From: Mesorhizobium sp. WSM4313 | GTDB taxonomy: Bacteria; Pseudomonadota; Alphaproteobacteria; Rhizobiales; Rhizobiaceae | Reading direction: 5' to 3' | Assembly (NCBI RefSeq): GCF_002294725.1 | Contig: NZ_NSFT01000008.1 | Coordinates: 212,884-276,883, forward strand | DNA length: 64,000 nucleotides | In this document: piece after piece, positions 55,459 to 63,877 of the stretch | How the letters are laid out: each line of letters opens with the position of its first letter | Position numbering within the stretch: the first letter of the stretch is position 1 | Translations under genes and position numbers: made by a program | Notes under the pieces: generated by a model | The model's database searches: none | Told to the model about the DNA's origin: nothing | The model's input: the letters and a program-made list of their open reading frames with translations, nothing else

Positions 55459-56310
55459 ATGGCACGCATCGCCGTCATCACGCATGAACAAGACCGCTTC
55501 CAGACCCGGCGCGGGCTGCTGCTGCGCCGTGACAGCCCGTATATGCTCTTCGACCTGCTGGAGGAGCTGAAGCGCCGCGGCCATTCGGTGCGGGTCCTGC
55601 GCGGCACCTCGGCGAAGCCGGCCGCCGACATCGCGGTGCTGCATCTCGACGCGACCGTGACGCCGCCCGATTATGTCGACTATGCGCGCCGCTTTCCCTT
55701 CTGCCTCAATCTTGGGGCCGCCGACATCTCGAAACGCCGCGTCAGCGGCGCCGTGATTGGCCAAGGCGACGACTGGCAGGGACAGGTCATCGTCAAGAGC
55801 AGCCTCAACCATCGGGGAACGCCGGAACAGCAGCTGAACCGGCGCGCGCGGCGAGCCGGCAGGCCGGAGCCGTTTCCCGGGGTCCAAGCCTTCGAAAAAT
55901 ACGAGATCCATGCCTCGCTCGCCGATGTTCCGGCCGCGGTCTTTGAACGCCGGGATCTGGTCGTCGAGAAATTCATTCCCGAGCCGGAGCCGGACGGTTT
56001 TGGCGCCCGCTTCTGGCTGTTCTGCGGCGAGCGCGAGCGCTGCACCCGTCATGTCTCGCCGCAGAGCCTGGTCAAGGGCGACGACACCATCCGCCGCGAG
56101 GCGGTGCCCGTGCCGGACGAGCTGCGCGCGCTGCGGCGCCAGCTCGGCTTCGATTACGGCAAGTTCGACTTCGTCATACATGAGGGCAGGGCGGTGCTGC
56201 TCGATGCCAACAAGACCCCTGGGCGTGCCAGGAACCTGTCGAGCTTCATCGCCGCCGGCAATGCCAATCTTGCCGACGGCTTCGAAGGACTGATCCGCCA
56301 GGTCAAGTGA
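55459..56310 (+). CDS. ATP-grasp family protein
   Basis: A 283-residue protein with an N-terminal Rossmann-like part (ARIAVITHEQDRFQTRRGLL) and an ATP-grasp C-terminal half: DWQGQVIVKSSLNHRG (ATP lysine), RRDLVVEKFIPEPEPDGFGA, FDYGKFDFVIHEGRAVLLDA and NKTPGR (Mg-binding D/N). Such enzymes join a carboxylate to an amine. The substrate is unknown. ATG 55459 is preferred; 55438 is possible. Confidence 0.8.
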   Translation: MARIAVITHEQDRFQTRRGLLLRRDSPYMLFDLLEELKRRGHSVRVLRGTSAKPAADIAVLHLDATVTPPDYVDYARRFPFCLNLGAADISKRRVSGAVIGQGDDWQGQVIVKSSLNHRGTPEQQLNRRARRAGRPEPFPGVQAFEKYEIHASLADVPAAVFERRDLVVEKFIPEPEPDGFGARFWLFCGERERCTRHVSPQSLVKGDDTIRREAVPVPDELRALRRQLGFDYGKFDFVIHEGRAVLLDANKTPGRARNLSSFIAAGNANLADGFEGLIRQVK

Positions 56311-56318
56311 CCGATCGT

Positions 56319-57080
56319 CTAGATATTCATGCCCCCAGACACCTCGATGCGCTGGGCGTTGACCCAGCGATTGTCGTCGGAGAGCAGCGAGGCGATCATC
56401 GGCCCGATATCGTCGGGGACGCCGACGCGGCCGAGCGCGGTGACGCCGGCCACCATGCGGTTGATCTCGGCATTGTCGCGCACATGGCCGCCATTGAAGT
56501 CCGTGGCGATCGCGCCGGGCGCCACGGTGTTGGCGGTGATGCCGCGCTGGCCGAGCTCCTTGGCGAGGTAGCGCGTGAACACCTCGATGCCGCCCTTCAT
56601 CATCGCATAGGCCGACGATCCGGGAGCAGCAAAGCGGGCGAGCCCGCTCGAGATGTTGATGATGCGTCCGCCATCATTGATCAGCGGCAGCAGCGCCTGG
56701 GTGAGGAAGAACACGCCCTTCAGATGGGTGTTCATCAGCGTGTCGAACTCCTCTTGCGTCGTCTCGGCGATCGGCTTACGCAGACCGGTGCCGGCATTGT
56801 TGACGAGATAGTCGAAGCGGTCGCGCTGCCAGGTGTCCTTGAGGGTCTTCTTCAACGCCGCAACGAAAGCCGGGAAGCTGGCGACGGCGCCGGCGTCGAG
56901 CTCAAGCGCCGCTGCTCGACCGCCGGCAGTCTCGATCTCGGCGATTGCGCTCTTCGCCTCGTCGGCGCGCGAGCGATAGGTGACGATGACGTCGACGCCC
57001 CTCCGGGCAAGGTGGATCGCGGTGTTGCGGCCGAGGCCGCGGCTGCCGCCGGTGATGAGAGCAATGGGACGAGTGGTCAT
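56319..57080 (-). CDS. Short-chain dehydrogenase/reductase
   Basis: A 253-residue SDR: ALITGGSRGLGRNTAIHLAR, FDYLVNNAGTGLRKPIAETT, and catalytic SSGLARFAAPGSSAYAMMKG (Ser-Tyr-Lys). NAD(P)-dependent oxidoreductase, likely an aldehyde/ketone reductase. Divergent from a LysR gene with 104 bases between; convergent with the ATP-grasp gene, 8 bases apart. Confidence 0.92.
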   Translation of the reverse strand: MTTRPIALITGGSRGLGRNTAIHLARRGVDVIVTYRSRADEAKSAIAEIETAGGRAAALELDAGAVASFPAFVAALKKTLKDTWQRDRFDYLVNNAGTGLRKPIAETTQEEFDTLMNTHLKGVFFLTQALLPLINDGGRIINISSGLARFAAPGSSAYAMMKGGIEVFTRYLAKELGQRGITANTVAPGAIATDFNGGHVRDNAEINRMVAGVTALGRVGVPDDIGPMIASLLSDDNRWVNAQRIEVSGGMNI

Positions 57081-57184
57081 GGCGAATCTCCTTCTTTTGG
57101 ATGGAGATGCATATACTCGCCTGCCTGATCGATATAATCGGCCATGGATTGCCAACACTATTCAGTCTGTGCGAACAATCGGCG

Positions 57185-58084
57185 ATGGACCGGTTCGACA
57201 GCATGCGGCTCTTCACTCGCGTTGTGGAACGGCGCAGCTTCACCGCGGCCGCCGCCGATCTCGGCCTGCCGCGCTCCAGCGCCACCGCCGCGATCAAGCA
57301 GCTCGAGGAGCGGCTCGGCGTACAATTGCTGAGGCGCACAACGCGCCACGTCACCACGACGCTGGACGGCGAGGCCTATTACCAGCGCTGCATCGGCATC
57401 CTCGCCGACATCGAGGATGCCGAGGGCAGCTTCGGCGCGCATGAGGTGCGCGGACGTCTGAGCATCGACATCAACGGCAACATGGCCCGCACCTTCGTCA
57501 TTCCGGAACTGCCGGCGCTGCTCGCCCGCTATCCCGGGCTCAGCGTGCATATCGGCGAGGGCGACCGCTTCGTCGACCTGGTGCGCGAAGGCGTCGATTG
57601 CGTGGTCCGTGCCGGCACGCTGCCCGACAGCGACATGATCGCGCGCCGCATCGGCATGGCGCGCGAGGCGACGGTTGCCAGCGTCGCCTATGTCGAGCGC
57701 TACGGCCTGCCGCGCACTCTGGACGAGCTTGCCGGGCACGTCATGATCGGCTTCGTCTCGTCCCGCACCGGCCAGGTGATGCCGCTGGAGTTCACCGTCG
57801 ATGGAAAGATCCGCGAGATCGTGCTGCCGTCGCGCGTCACCGTCTCCAATTCCGACACCGCCGCCACGCTCGTGCGCCAGGGTTTCGGCCTCTACCAGGC
57901 ACCGCGCCGCCGCTTCGCCGCCGACATCGAAGCGGGCCGGCTGGTCGAGGTGCTGCCGGACAATCCGCCGACGCCGACGCCGATCTCGGTGCTTTATCCG
58001 CCGAGCCGCCAGCTTTCGCCAAGGGTGAGAGTGTTTGTGGATTGGCTGGTGGAGATTCTGGGGCCGAAGCTGGAAGCGGGCTGA
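57185..58084 (+). CDS. LysR-family transcriptional regulator
   Basis: A 299-residue regulator of the DNA-binding subgroup MDRFDSMRLFTRVVERRSFT ... AAAADLGLPRSSATAAIKQL, with the usual effector domain containing VDCVVRAGTLPDSDMIARRI. Such regulators typically control an adjacent SDR, here at 56319. Confidence 0.93.
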   Translation: MDRFDSMRLFTRVVERRSFTAAAADLGLPRSSATAAIKQLEERLGVQLLRRTTRHVTTTLDGEAYYQRCIGILADIEDAEGSFGAHEVRGRLSIDINGNMARTFVIPELPALLARYPGLSVHIGEGDRFVDLVREGVDCVVRAGTLPDSDMIARRIGMAREATVASVAYVERYGLPRTLDELAGHVMIGFVSSRTGQVMPLEFTVDGKIREIVLPSRVTVSNSDTAATLVRQGFGLYQAPRRRFAADIEAGRLVEVLPDNPPTPTPISVLYPPSRQLSPRVRVFVDWLVEILGPKLEAG

Positions 58085-58117
58085 GGCAGCCAGGCGCGGC
58101 CCCGAGTATGGCGTCGG

Positions 58118-58744
58118 CTACAAAAACAGCTTCAACTGCGTATGGATGATCGACCGATAATCCTCGATCGTCCTCCGTCCCTCCGCTTCGTCCTGTGCCA
58201 GCGCCAGCCGCACGACGCTGCCGGCGAGCTGGAAGATCAGGAACACGACACGTCCGAAAGCCTCGCGCTGCTCCGCTTGGAGCATCGGCCCGACCTTATC
58301 GCAGAACATCTTCGCCTGTTGCCTCGTCTCGGCGATGTCGAGATGCTGCAGCGCCTTGTCGGCCTGGATGGCGTTCTGCAGGTCCTGGATGGCTGGGTCC
58401 GCGGCGACACGGGCATGATAATCGTCGAGCAGCTGGTCGGCCGCGGCGGTCACGTCGTCCAGCCGGGCTATCCTGGCGATGATCGCGCCGAAGCGTGCGC
58501 GGCTTTCCTCGGAGAACCGCTCATAGAGCATCGCCAGGATCGCCGACTTGCTGGGGAAGTAATGATAGACGGTAGCGATCGGCCCGCCGGCCAGCGCGCC
58601 GACTTCCTTCATCGTCACCGCGTCGATGCCCTTCTCGCCGATCAGTCGCATGGTCGTGGCGAGGATCGCGTCGATGCGCTCACGGCTGCGCTCCTGCTTC
58701 GGCCTGCGCCGCGGTTCCGTCGCTGTTCGCCTTGTCTGCGTCAT
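58118..58744 (-). CDS. TetR-family regulator
   Basis: A 208-residue repressor with a basic N-terminal arm and helix-turn-helix VTMKEVGALAGGPIATVYHY FPSKSAILAMLYERF (positions 43-77). Divergent from the MFS/oxidase/aldolase operon with 119 bases between, containing a perfect palindrome. The start at 58744 removes a long non-coding extension. Confidence 0.9.
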   Translation of the reverse strand: MTQTRRTATEPRRRPKQERSRERIDAILATTMRLIGEKGIDAVTMKEVGALAGGPIATVYHYFPSKSAILAMLYERFSEESRARFGAIIARIARLDDVTAAADQLLDDYHARVAADPAIQDLQNAIQADKALQHLDIAETRQQAKMFCDKVGPMLQAEQREAFGRVVFLIFQLAGSVVRLALAQDEAEGRRTIEDYRSIIHTQLKLFL

Positions 58745-58816
58745 GCGCCAAATCTCGTGAAAGCCGCGAATTCGCGGTTGACAAGAAACATGATCAAGTA
58801 TCAGTTCCGTCAAATG

Positions 58817-58831
58817 CTGACAACCTGTCAG
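58817..58831. promoter_or_regulatory. Probable TetR operator
   Basis: CTGACA-ACC-TGTCAG, perfect arms, located 33 bases before the MFS start and 72 bases before the TetR start. Confidence 0.6.
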
Positions 58832-58863
58832 TTTTTCGAGCGAGCTGCAAGGGAGAGCGCCTC

Positions 58864-60048
58864 GTGACCGCATCGCAAGCCGCGCAAGCGGAAAATGGCG
58901 ATTGGCTTGTCGGCAATCCGACGGGCCTGCAGCTGGCCTCGGCGCTGTGGATCGGCTCGGTCGGCCTCCTCATCCTCGGACTGCAGCCGGTGCTGCTCGG
59001 TGCGCTCTACAGCGAAGGCCATGTCACCGGCGACGAGCTGGCGCTGGTCGCCACCGCCGAGATGATCGCGATCGCTATCGGCTCGGGCGTCGTGGCGATG
59101 TTGCTTCCCGCCAGGAACATGCGCTGGAAGAGCACGGTGCTGCTCGTTCTGCTCGCGCTCGCCAATGTCTGGACCGCTTATGCCGGCAGCCCCAATGCGC
59201 TGATCGGCGCGCGCACGCTGGCCGGCCTCGCGGAGGGCGGGCTGGTCGCCGTGGCGACCGAGCTGATCGCCCGCTCGCGCCGGGCCGAGCGCATCGGCGG
59301 CTATTTCGTCACGCTGCAGACCTTGGCGCAATGCGCGCTGGCGCTGATCCTCGCGCTCTTTGCCGTGCCGAGAGCGGGCTCGGCCGGCGGCTTCATCGCG
59401 CTCGGCATCGTCTGTCTGCTTTCGCTCGTCGTGGCGTGGACCGTGCCCGACGACTATGCCGACCTGCCCAAGCAAGAACAGTTCGCCAACGTGGCGACCG
59501 TGCCGGCGATCGCCGCGCTGCTGTCGATCTTCTGCTATTTCATGTTCTTCGGCGCCATCTGGGCTTTTCTCGAGCCCATCGGCGCGCAGTTCGGCATCGA
59601 TGGCCGCACCGTCGGCTTGATGGTTTCGGCGAGCCTTGCCGCGCAGGTGCTCGGCGCGATGACCGCGACAAGCTTCGAGGCGCGCATCGACTATCGTTTT
59701 GCCATCACCGTCATCGGGATCGTCGCGGCGATCAGCTCGCTGCTGCTTGCGTCCGGCCCGGGTCTTTCGGTGTTCTGGGCCGTGGCGCTGGTGATGGGCT
59801 TCATCCTGCTCTTCATCGTGCCTTACCAGATCCGGCTGGCGATCACCGCCGACGAGACGCGCACCGCCGTGCTGCTGGTGCCGGCCGCCCAACTCTTCGG
59901 CCTCGCCATCGGCCCGGTCGCCGCCTCGCTGCTGATCGACGGCGCGGATTTCCGGCCCGTGCCCGAATTCGCCGCCGCCGCCGCTTTGGCGAGCGTGCTT
60001 TTGCTCGGCATTTTCGTGCTGGTCGCGCGGCGGCGCGGCCGGGTCTGA
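58864..60048 (+). CDS. MFS transporter
   Basis: A 394-residue transporter with 12 predicted helices; the motif-A loop region reads LLPARNMRWKSTVLL and a conserved AGLAEGGLVAVATELIARSR segment follows. GTG start after GGGAG. It heads a three-gene operon: 14 bases to the oxidase gene, which overlaps the aldolase-like gene. Probably imports or exports the operon's substrate. Confidence 0.88.
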   Translation: MTASQAAQAENGDWLVGNPTGLQLASALWIGSVGLLILGLQPVLLGALYSEGHVTGDELALVATAEMIAIAIGSGVVAMLLPARNMRWKSTVLLVLLALANVWTAYAGSPNALIGARTLAGLAEGGLVAVATELIARSRRAERIGGYFVTLQTLAQCALALILALFAVPRAGSAGGFIALGIVCLLSLVVAWTVPDDYADLPKQEQFANVATVPAIAALLSIFCYFMFFGAIWAFLEPIGAQFGIDGRTVGLMVSASLAAQVLGAMTATSFEARIDYRFAITVIGIVAAISSLLLASGPGLSVFWAVALVMGFILLFIVPYQIRLAITADETRTAVLLVPAAQLFGLAIGPVAASLLIDGADFRPVPEFAAAAALASVLLLGIFVLVARRRGRV

Positions 60049-60062
60049 GCAAAGGGGTCAAG

Positions 60063-61343
60063 ATGGCAACCGCCTGGAGCAACTGGTCTGGTTTCGTCAC
60101 GGCTTCCCCGAAATTGATCGCGGCGCCCGCCGATGCCGGCGAGCTGACCGAACTGGTGCGCTCGGCGCCCGGTCCGCTGCGCGTCGCTGGCGCCGGCCAT
60201 TCCTTCACGCCGCTGGTTCAGTCCGACGGCACCATTGTCTCGCTGGAGAAGCTCGGGGGGCTGGTCTCGCACGATGCCGCGAACAACCGGGCGCGGGTGA
60301 GGGCAGGCACGCGGCTCGGCGCCTTGATGCACATCCTGCAGGACATCGGCCAAGGCCTGCCCAACATGGGCGACATCGACCGCCAGGCGATCGGCGGCGC
60401 GCTGGGCACGGCAACGCATGGCTCCGGCCCGACGCTCGGCGCCTATCACACGCAATTGGAGGCGCTGCAACTCGTCGATGGGCAAGGCGAGCTGCGCGAG
60501 TTCAGCCGGGCAGACGACCTGGACATGATCCACGCCACGGGCGTCGCGCTGGGCGCCTTCGGCGTGCTGACCGAAGTGGCGATGAACAACATCGCCACCT
60601 ACCGGCTGCGCCGCCGCAAATGGGTGCTGCCGATCGGCGACATGCTCAAAAACTTCGAGACGATGATGGCCGCGCATCGCTCGGCCGAGTTCTACTACAT
60701 CCCGTTCTCCGGCTACGCCCAGTTCATCGCCAGCGATCTTAGCGACGCGGCGCCGACGACGCGGCCGACCGAAGACGACGAGGAAGGGTTGGCGACTTTG
60801 CGTAAGCTGCGGACAACGTTGCGCTGGCTGCCGCGGTTGCGCCGCGCGCTGATCAGAGGGGCGGTGAAGAAGGTGCCGGCGGAAGACTATGTGCAGGACT
60901 GGCTCAACGTCTACGCCAGCGAGCGTCGCACCAAATTCAACGAGATGGAGTATCACCTGCCTTACGAGGAAGGTCCCAAGGCGTTGGCCGAGATCATTGC
61001 GCTTACGGAAAAGCATTTCCCGGAAGTCTATTTCCCGATCGAGGTGCGCTCGGTGGCGGCCGACGAATTCTGGCTTTCGCCATTCTACAAGAGGCTGACC
61101 TGCTCGATCGCAATCCACCACGATGCGGCTAACGACCCGCTGCCTTTCATGCGCGCCGCCGAGCCGATCTTCCGCAAGTGTGGCGGCAGGCCGCATTGGG
61201 GCAAGGTGCACAGCCTGAAGGCGGCGGACTTCAAGAAGCTTTATCCGCGCTGGGACGATGCGATGGCGGTGCGGCGCGACATCGATCCGCAAAACCGTTT
61301 CGTCTCGCCCTACATGGCCGGCCTGTTCGGCATCCAACAATGA
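60063..61343 (+). CDS. FAD-linked sugar-lactone oxidase (D-arabinono-1,4-lactone oxidase family)
   Basis: A 426-residue oxidase. The PCMH-type FAD domain contains RVAGAGHSFTPLVQSDGTIV (the GHS histidine can carry covalent FAD) and AIGGALGTATHGSGPTLGAY. The C-terminal ALO domain has the family HWGK motif in GRPHWGKVHSLK. Members oxidise aldonolactones or alditols using O2. Its stop overlaps the next start (ATGA). Confidence 0.9.
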   Translation: MATAWSNWSGFVTASPKLIAAPADAGELTELVRSAPGPLRVAGAGHSFTPLVQSDGTIVSLEKLGGLVSHDAANNRARVRAGTRLGALMHILQDIGQGLPNMGDIDRQAIGGALGTATHGSGPTLGAYHTQLEALQLVDGQGELREFSRADDLDMIHATGVALGAFGVLTEVAMNNIATYRLRRRKWVLPIGDMLKNFETMMAAHRSAEFYYIPFSGYAQFIASDLSDAAPTTRPTEDDEEGLATLRKLRTTLRWLPRLRRALIRGAVKKVPAEDYVQDWLNVYASERRTKFNEMEYHLPYEEGPKALAEIIALTEKHFPEVYFPIEVRSVAADEFWLSPFYKRLTCSIAIHHDAANDPLPFMRAAEPIFRKCGGRPHWGKVHSLKAADFKKLYPRWDDAMAVRRDIDPQNRFVSPYMAGLFGIQQ

Positions 61344-62476
61344 GCGCCTATTTCGCCGCCCTGGCCGATGCATTGATGGCCGCCGAGATTTTCCGGCCCT
61401 GCCTTGTCCTCGATCGCGACCGGCTGGACGGCAACGTCGCGCTGGTGAAGCAAAGGCTGGCGCCGGGCCTTGGCGTGCGGCTGGTCGACAAGTCGCTGCC
61501 TTGCGTGCCGTTGCTTTCGCATATCGCCAAGGCGCTTGGCACCAACCGCTTCATGACCTTCCATCCGCCGGTGACGCAGGCCGTGCTTGACGCGTTTTCC
61601 GAGGGCGATCTGCTCTACGGCAAGCCGATGCCGGTGGGTGCCGCCAGGGCCGCGCTGACCAGGGGTGGCGCCGGCTGGTGGTCGCGCGTCTGCTGGCTGA
61701 TCGACACGCCGGAACGGCTGGCGGAATATGGCGCGCTCGCTGCCGCGCTCGACACAGAATTGCGCTTCGCTTTCGAGGTGGACGTCGGCCTGCATCGCGG
61801 CGGTTTTCGTGATCCCGCCGAGATTAACGCGCTCACGATTCCAAAAGGTCTGCTCTGCGACGGCATCATGGCCTATGAGGCGCATGCGCCGGAGATACCG
61901 GGCCTGTTCGGCGGCGTGGCCAAGGCGCTGAAGCAGGCCTCTGCCAAGGCCGCGGAATTCGTCGCTGCCCTCGATCCGGACCAGCGCCGCACCCTCAACA
62001 CCGGCGGCTCCAAGACCGCGCTGCTGCATGGCGGCGGCGTCGCCAACGAAGTGTCGATCGGCTCGGCCTTCGTGCTGCCAAAGGATTTCGACACGCCTGG
62101 CCTGGAGGGCTTCCAGCCGGCGGCCTTTATCGCCACGCCGATCCTCAAGGCGCTCGATCCGATGCTGCCCGGCCCGCCGGCGGTTTCCAGGGCGCTGCAG
62201 GGGCTTGGCCTCTTCCCGCGCAAGGGCTGCTATCTCTATGGCGGCAAATGGATGGCCGAGCCGGTGTTTCCCGAAGGCATGAAGGCGAACGGATTGATCG
62301 GCCTGTCGTCCAACCAGCAATTCATGGGCCTGCCGGCAGCCGCGGATGTGAAGCCCGGCGACTATGCTTTCCTGCGGCCAACTCAGAGCGAGGCGGTGCT
62401 GCAACATTTCGGGGCGATTGCCGTGTTTGCCGGAGGGCGGATCGTGGAGTTTTGGCCAGTGCTGCCAATGGGTTGA
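61340..62476 (+). CDS. D-threonine aldolase / D-serine dehydratase-like PLP enzyme
   Basis: A 378-residue alanine-racemase-fold enzyme. The PLP lysine is in VRLVDKSLPCVPLLSHIAKA; metal-site motifs FRPCLVLDRDRLDGNVALVK and the C-terminal domain GLIGLSSNQQFMGLPAAADV match the DSD1/D-TA family (Mn- or Zn-assisted). It would cleave or dehydrate a D-3-hydroxyamino acid. Translationally coupled to the oxidase, which suggests one pathway. Confidence 0.85.
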   Translation: MSAYFAALADALMAAEIFRPCLVLDRDRLDGNVALVKQRLAPGLGVRLVDKSLPCVPLLSHIAKALGTNRFMTFHPPVTQAVLDAFSEGDLLYGKPMPVGAARAALTRGGAGWWSRVCWLIDTPERLAEYGALAAALDTELRFAFEVDVGLHRGGFRDPAEINALTIPKGLLCDGIMAYEAHAPEIPGLFGGVAKALKQASAKAAEFVAALDPDQRRTLNTGGSKTALLHGGGVANEVSIGSAFVLPKDFDTPGLEGFQPAAFIATPILKALDPMLPGPPAVSRALQGLGLFPRKGCYLYGGKWMAEPVFPEGMKANGLIGLSSNQQFMGLPAAADVKPGDYAFLRPTQSEAVLQHFGAIAVFAGGRIVEFWPVLPMG

Positions 62477-62520
62477 GAGGCGCTTCAGACGCTCGCGACT
62501 AGCGCCGGCTACCGTGACGT

Positions 62521-62731
62521 CGTCATTCTAGGGCGGAGCGACGCGAAGCGGAGCGGAGACCCTAGAATCCATTCCGTTCCACCTGCCGAAGAACGAATAC
62601 GGCGCAGAAGAAGGTATCCTATGCCAGCGTTTTGGCGTCAGGGTCCGCACCGTTGTATCGATCGTAGGTAACGGCATGGATTCCAGGGTCTGCGCGCGTC
62701 GCTTCGCTCCTTGCTCCGCCCTGGAATGACG
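62521..62731. repeat. 211-bp element with terminal inverted repeats
   Basis: The left end CGTCATTCTAGGGCGGAGC matches the reverse complement of the right end GCTCCGCCCTGGAATGACG at 18 of 19 bases. Inner copies are GACCCTAGAATCC (left) and GGATTCCAGGGTC (right). No protein is encoded. It resembles a MITE. A decayed copy lies at 36748. It fills most of the 326-base gap 62477-62802. Confidence 0.85.
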
Positions 62732-62742
62732 AAAGCGCGGCG

Positions 62743-62773
62743 ATCATTTCATTGACTCAGTCAACTAAATGAT
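62743..62773. promoter_or_regulatory. 31-bp palindrome, probable MarR operator
   Basis: ATCATTTCATTGAC-TCA-GTCAACTAAATGAT: 12 of 14 arm bases pair, with a perfect core TTGACTCAGTCAA (62752-62764). It ends 29 bases before the MarR-GNAT start, overlapping the likely promoter. Confidence 0.75.
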
Positions 62774-62802
62774 TGATCCTGTCCATGACAGGAGGATTTC
62801 CC

Positions 62803-63738
62803 ATGACCATCCACAATCACCCCGGCAAGGACCGTATCGATGCGGTGCGCGCCTTCAACCGCTTCTATACCCGCCAGCTCGGCCTGCTCGACGAGGGCCT
62901 GCTGAAAAGTCCGTTCTCGCTGACCGAGGCGCGGGTGCTTTACGAGCTCGCCCATCGCGATGGGCTGGTCGCAAGCGACCTGGTGCGCGACCTCGGCCTC
63001 GATCCCGGCTATGTCAGCCGGCTGTTGAAGAAATTCGAGGAGCGCGGCCTGGTCGGACGCGAAGCTAGTGAGACCGACGCGCGCCGCGCCTCGATCGCGC
63101 TGACGCCAGCCGGCAGGGAAGCCTTTGCGCCTCTCAACCAGGATTCGCATGACCAGGTGCGCGCGTTGCTCGATCGCCTGGCGCCGGCCGAACAGGAGCG
63201 GCTGGTCAACGCCATGCGCACCGTCCAGGACCTGCTCGGCGACAGACCTGAAGCCAAGGTTCCCTATATCCTGCGGCCGCTGCAGGTTGGCGACATCGGC
63301 TGGATCACGCACCGTCAAGGCCTCATCTACGCGCAGGACTATGGCTGGGACGAAACTTACGAGGCGCTGGTCGCAGAGATCCTCGGTGAGTTCGTCAAGA
63401 ACTTCGTCCCGCAATGGGAGCGCAGCTGGATCGCCGAGCGCGAAGGCGAGGTGGTCGGCTCGGTCTTCGTCATGCGCAAGTCACCCAAGGTCGCGAAGCT
63501 CAGGCTGCTCTACGTCGAACCGTCGGCGCGCGGCCTCGGCATCGGTCGGCGGCTGGTCGACGAATGCATCGCCTTCGCACGCGCCAAGGGCTACCGGACG
63601 CTGACGCTCTGGACCAACGACATACTGGGCTCGGCCCGCCGTATCTATCAGGCTGCCGGCTTCAAGCTGGTCGAGGAAGAACGCCATCATTCCTTTGGCA
63701 AGGATCTTGTCGGACAAACGTGGAATCTCGAGCTTTAG
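62803..63738 (+). CDS. MarR-GNAT fusion: regulator with acetyltransferase domain
   Basis: A 311-residue protein. Residues 1-145 are a MarR winged helix (FSLTEARVLYELAHRDGLVA, LVRDLGLDPGYVSRLLKKFE, REASETDARRASIALTPAGR). Residues 155-311 are a GNAT domain with acetyl-CoA loop LYVEPSARGLGIGRRLVDEC and DILGSARRIYQAAGFKLVEE. The fusion implies that ligand acetylation and DNA binding are linked in one protein. A palindrome precedes the gene, suggesting autoregulation. Confidence 0.92.
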   Translation: MTIHNHPGKDRIDAVRAFNRFYTRQLGLLDEGLLKSPFSLTEARVLYELAHRDGLVASDLVRDLGLDPGYVSRLLKKFEERGLVGREASETDARRASIALTPAGREAFAPLNQDSHDQVRALLDRLAPAEQERLVNAMRTVQDLLGDRPEAKVPYILRPLQVGDIGWITHRQGLIYAQDYGWDETYEALVAEILGEFVKNFVPQWERSWIAEREGEVVGSVFVMRKSPKVAKLRLLYVEPSARGLGIGRRLVDECIAFARAKGYRTLTLWTNDILGSARRIYQAAGFKLVEEERHHSFGKDLVGQTWNLEL

Positions 63739-63740
63739 CG

Positions 63741-63877
63741 CTTTTCCTTCTCCCCTTGTGGAAGAAGGTGTCGCCGAAGGCGCGGGGTGCTCCAGGGAAT
63801 GCCAACGTCTCACTCCGCTGGAACACCCCTCATCCGTCTCGGCGCTGCGCGCCGATCCACCTTCTCCCACAGGGGGC
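63741..63877. repeat. Palindromic repeat element, copy 4, right end interrupted
   Basis: CTTTTCCTTCTCCCCTTGTG at the left through the CCAGGG and CACTCCGCTGGAACACC modules to CCACCTTCTCCCACAGGGGG, where the expected GAGAAGG is replaced by unrelated sequence. It starts 3 bases after the MarR-GNAT stop. Confidence 0.85.

Noticed and set aside
58828..61373. Long frames opposite and out of frame with the MFS and oxidase genes
   Set aside because: The MFS, oxidase and PLP-enzyme frames explain the region with clear motifs, Shine-Dalgarno sites and overlaps; the others do not.
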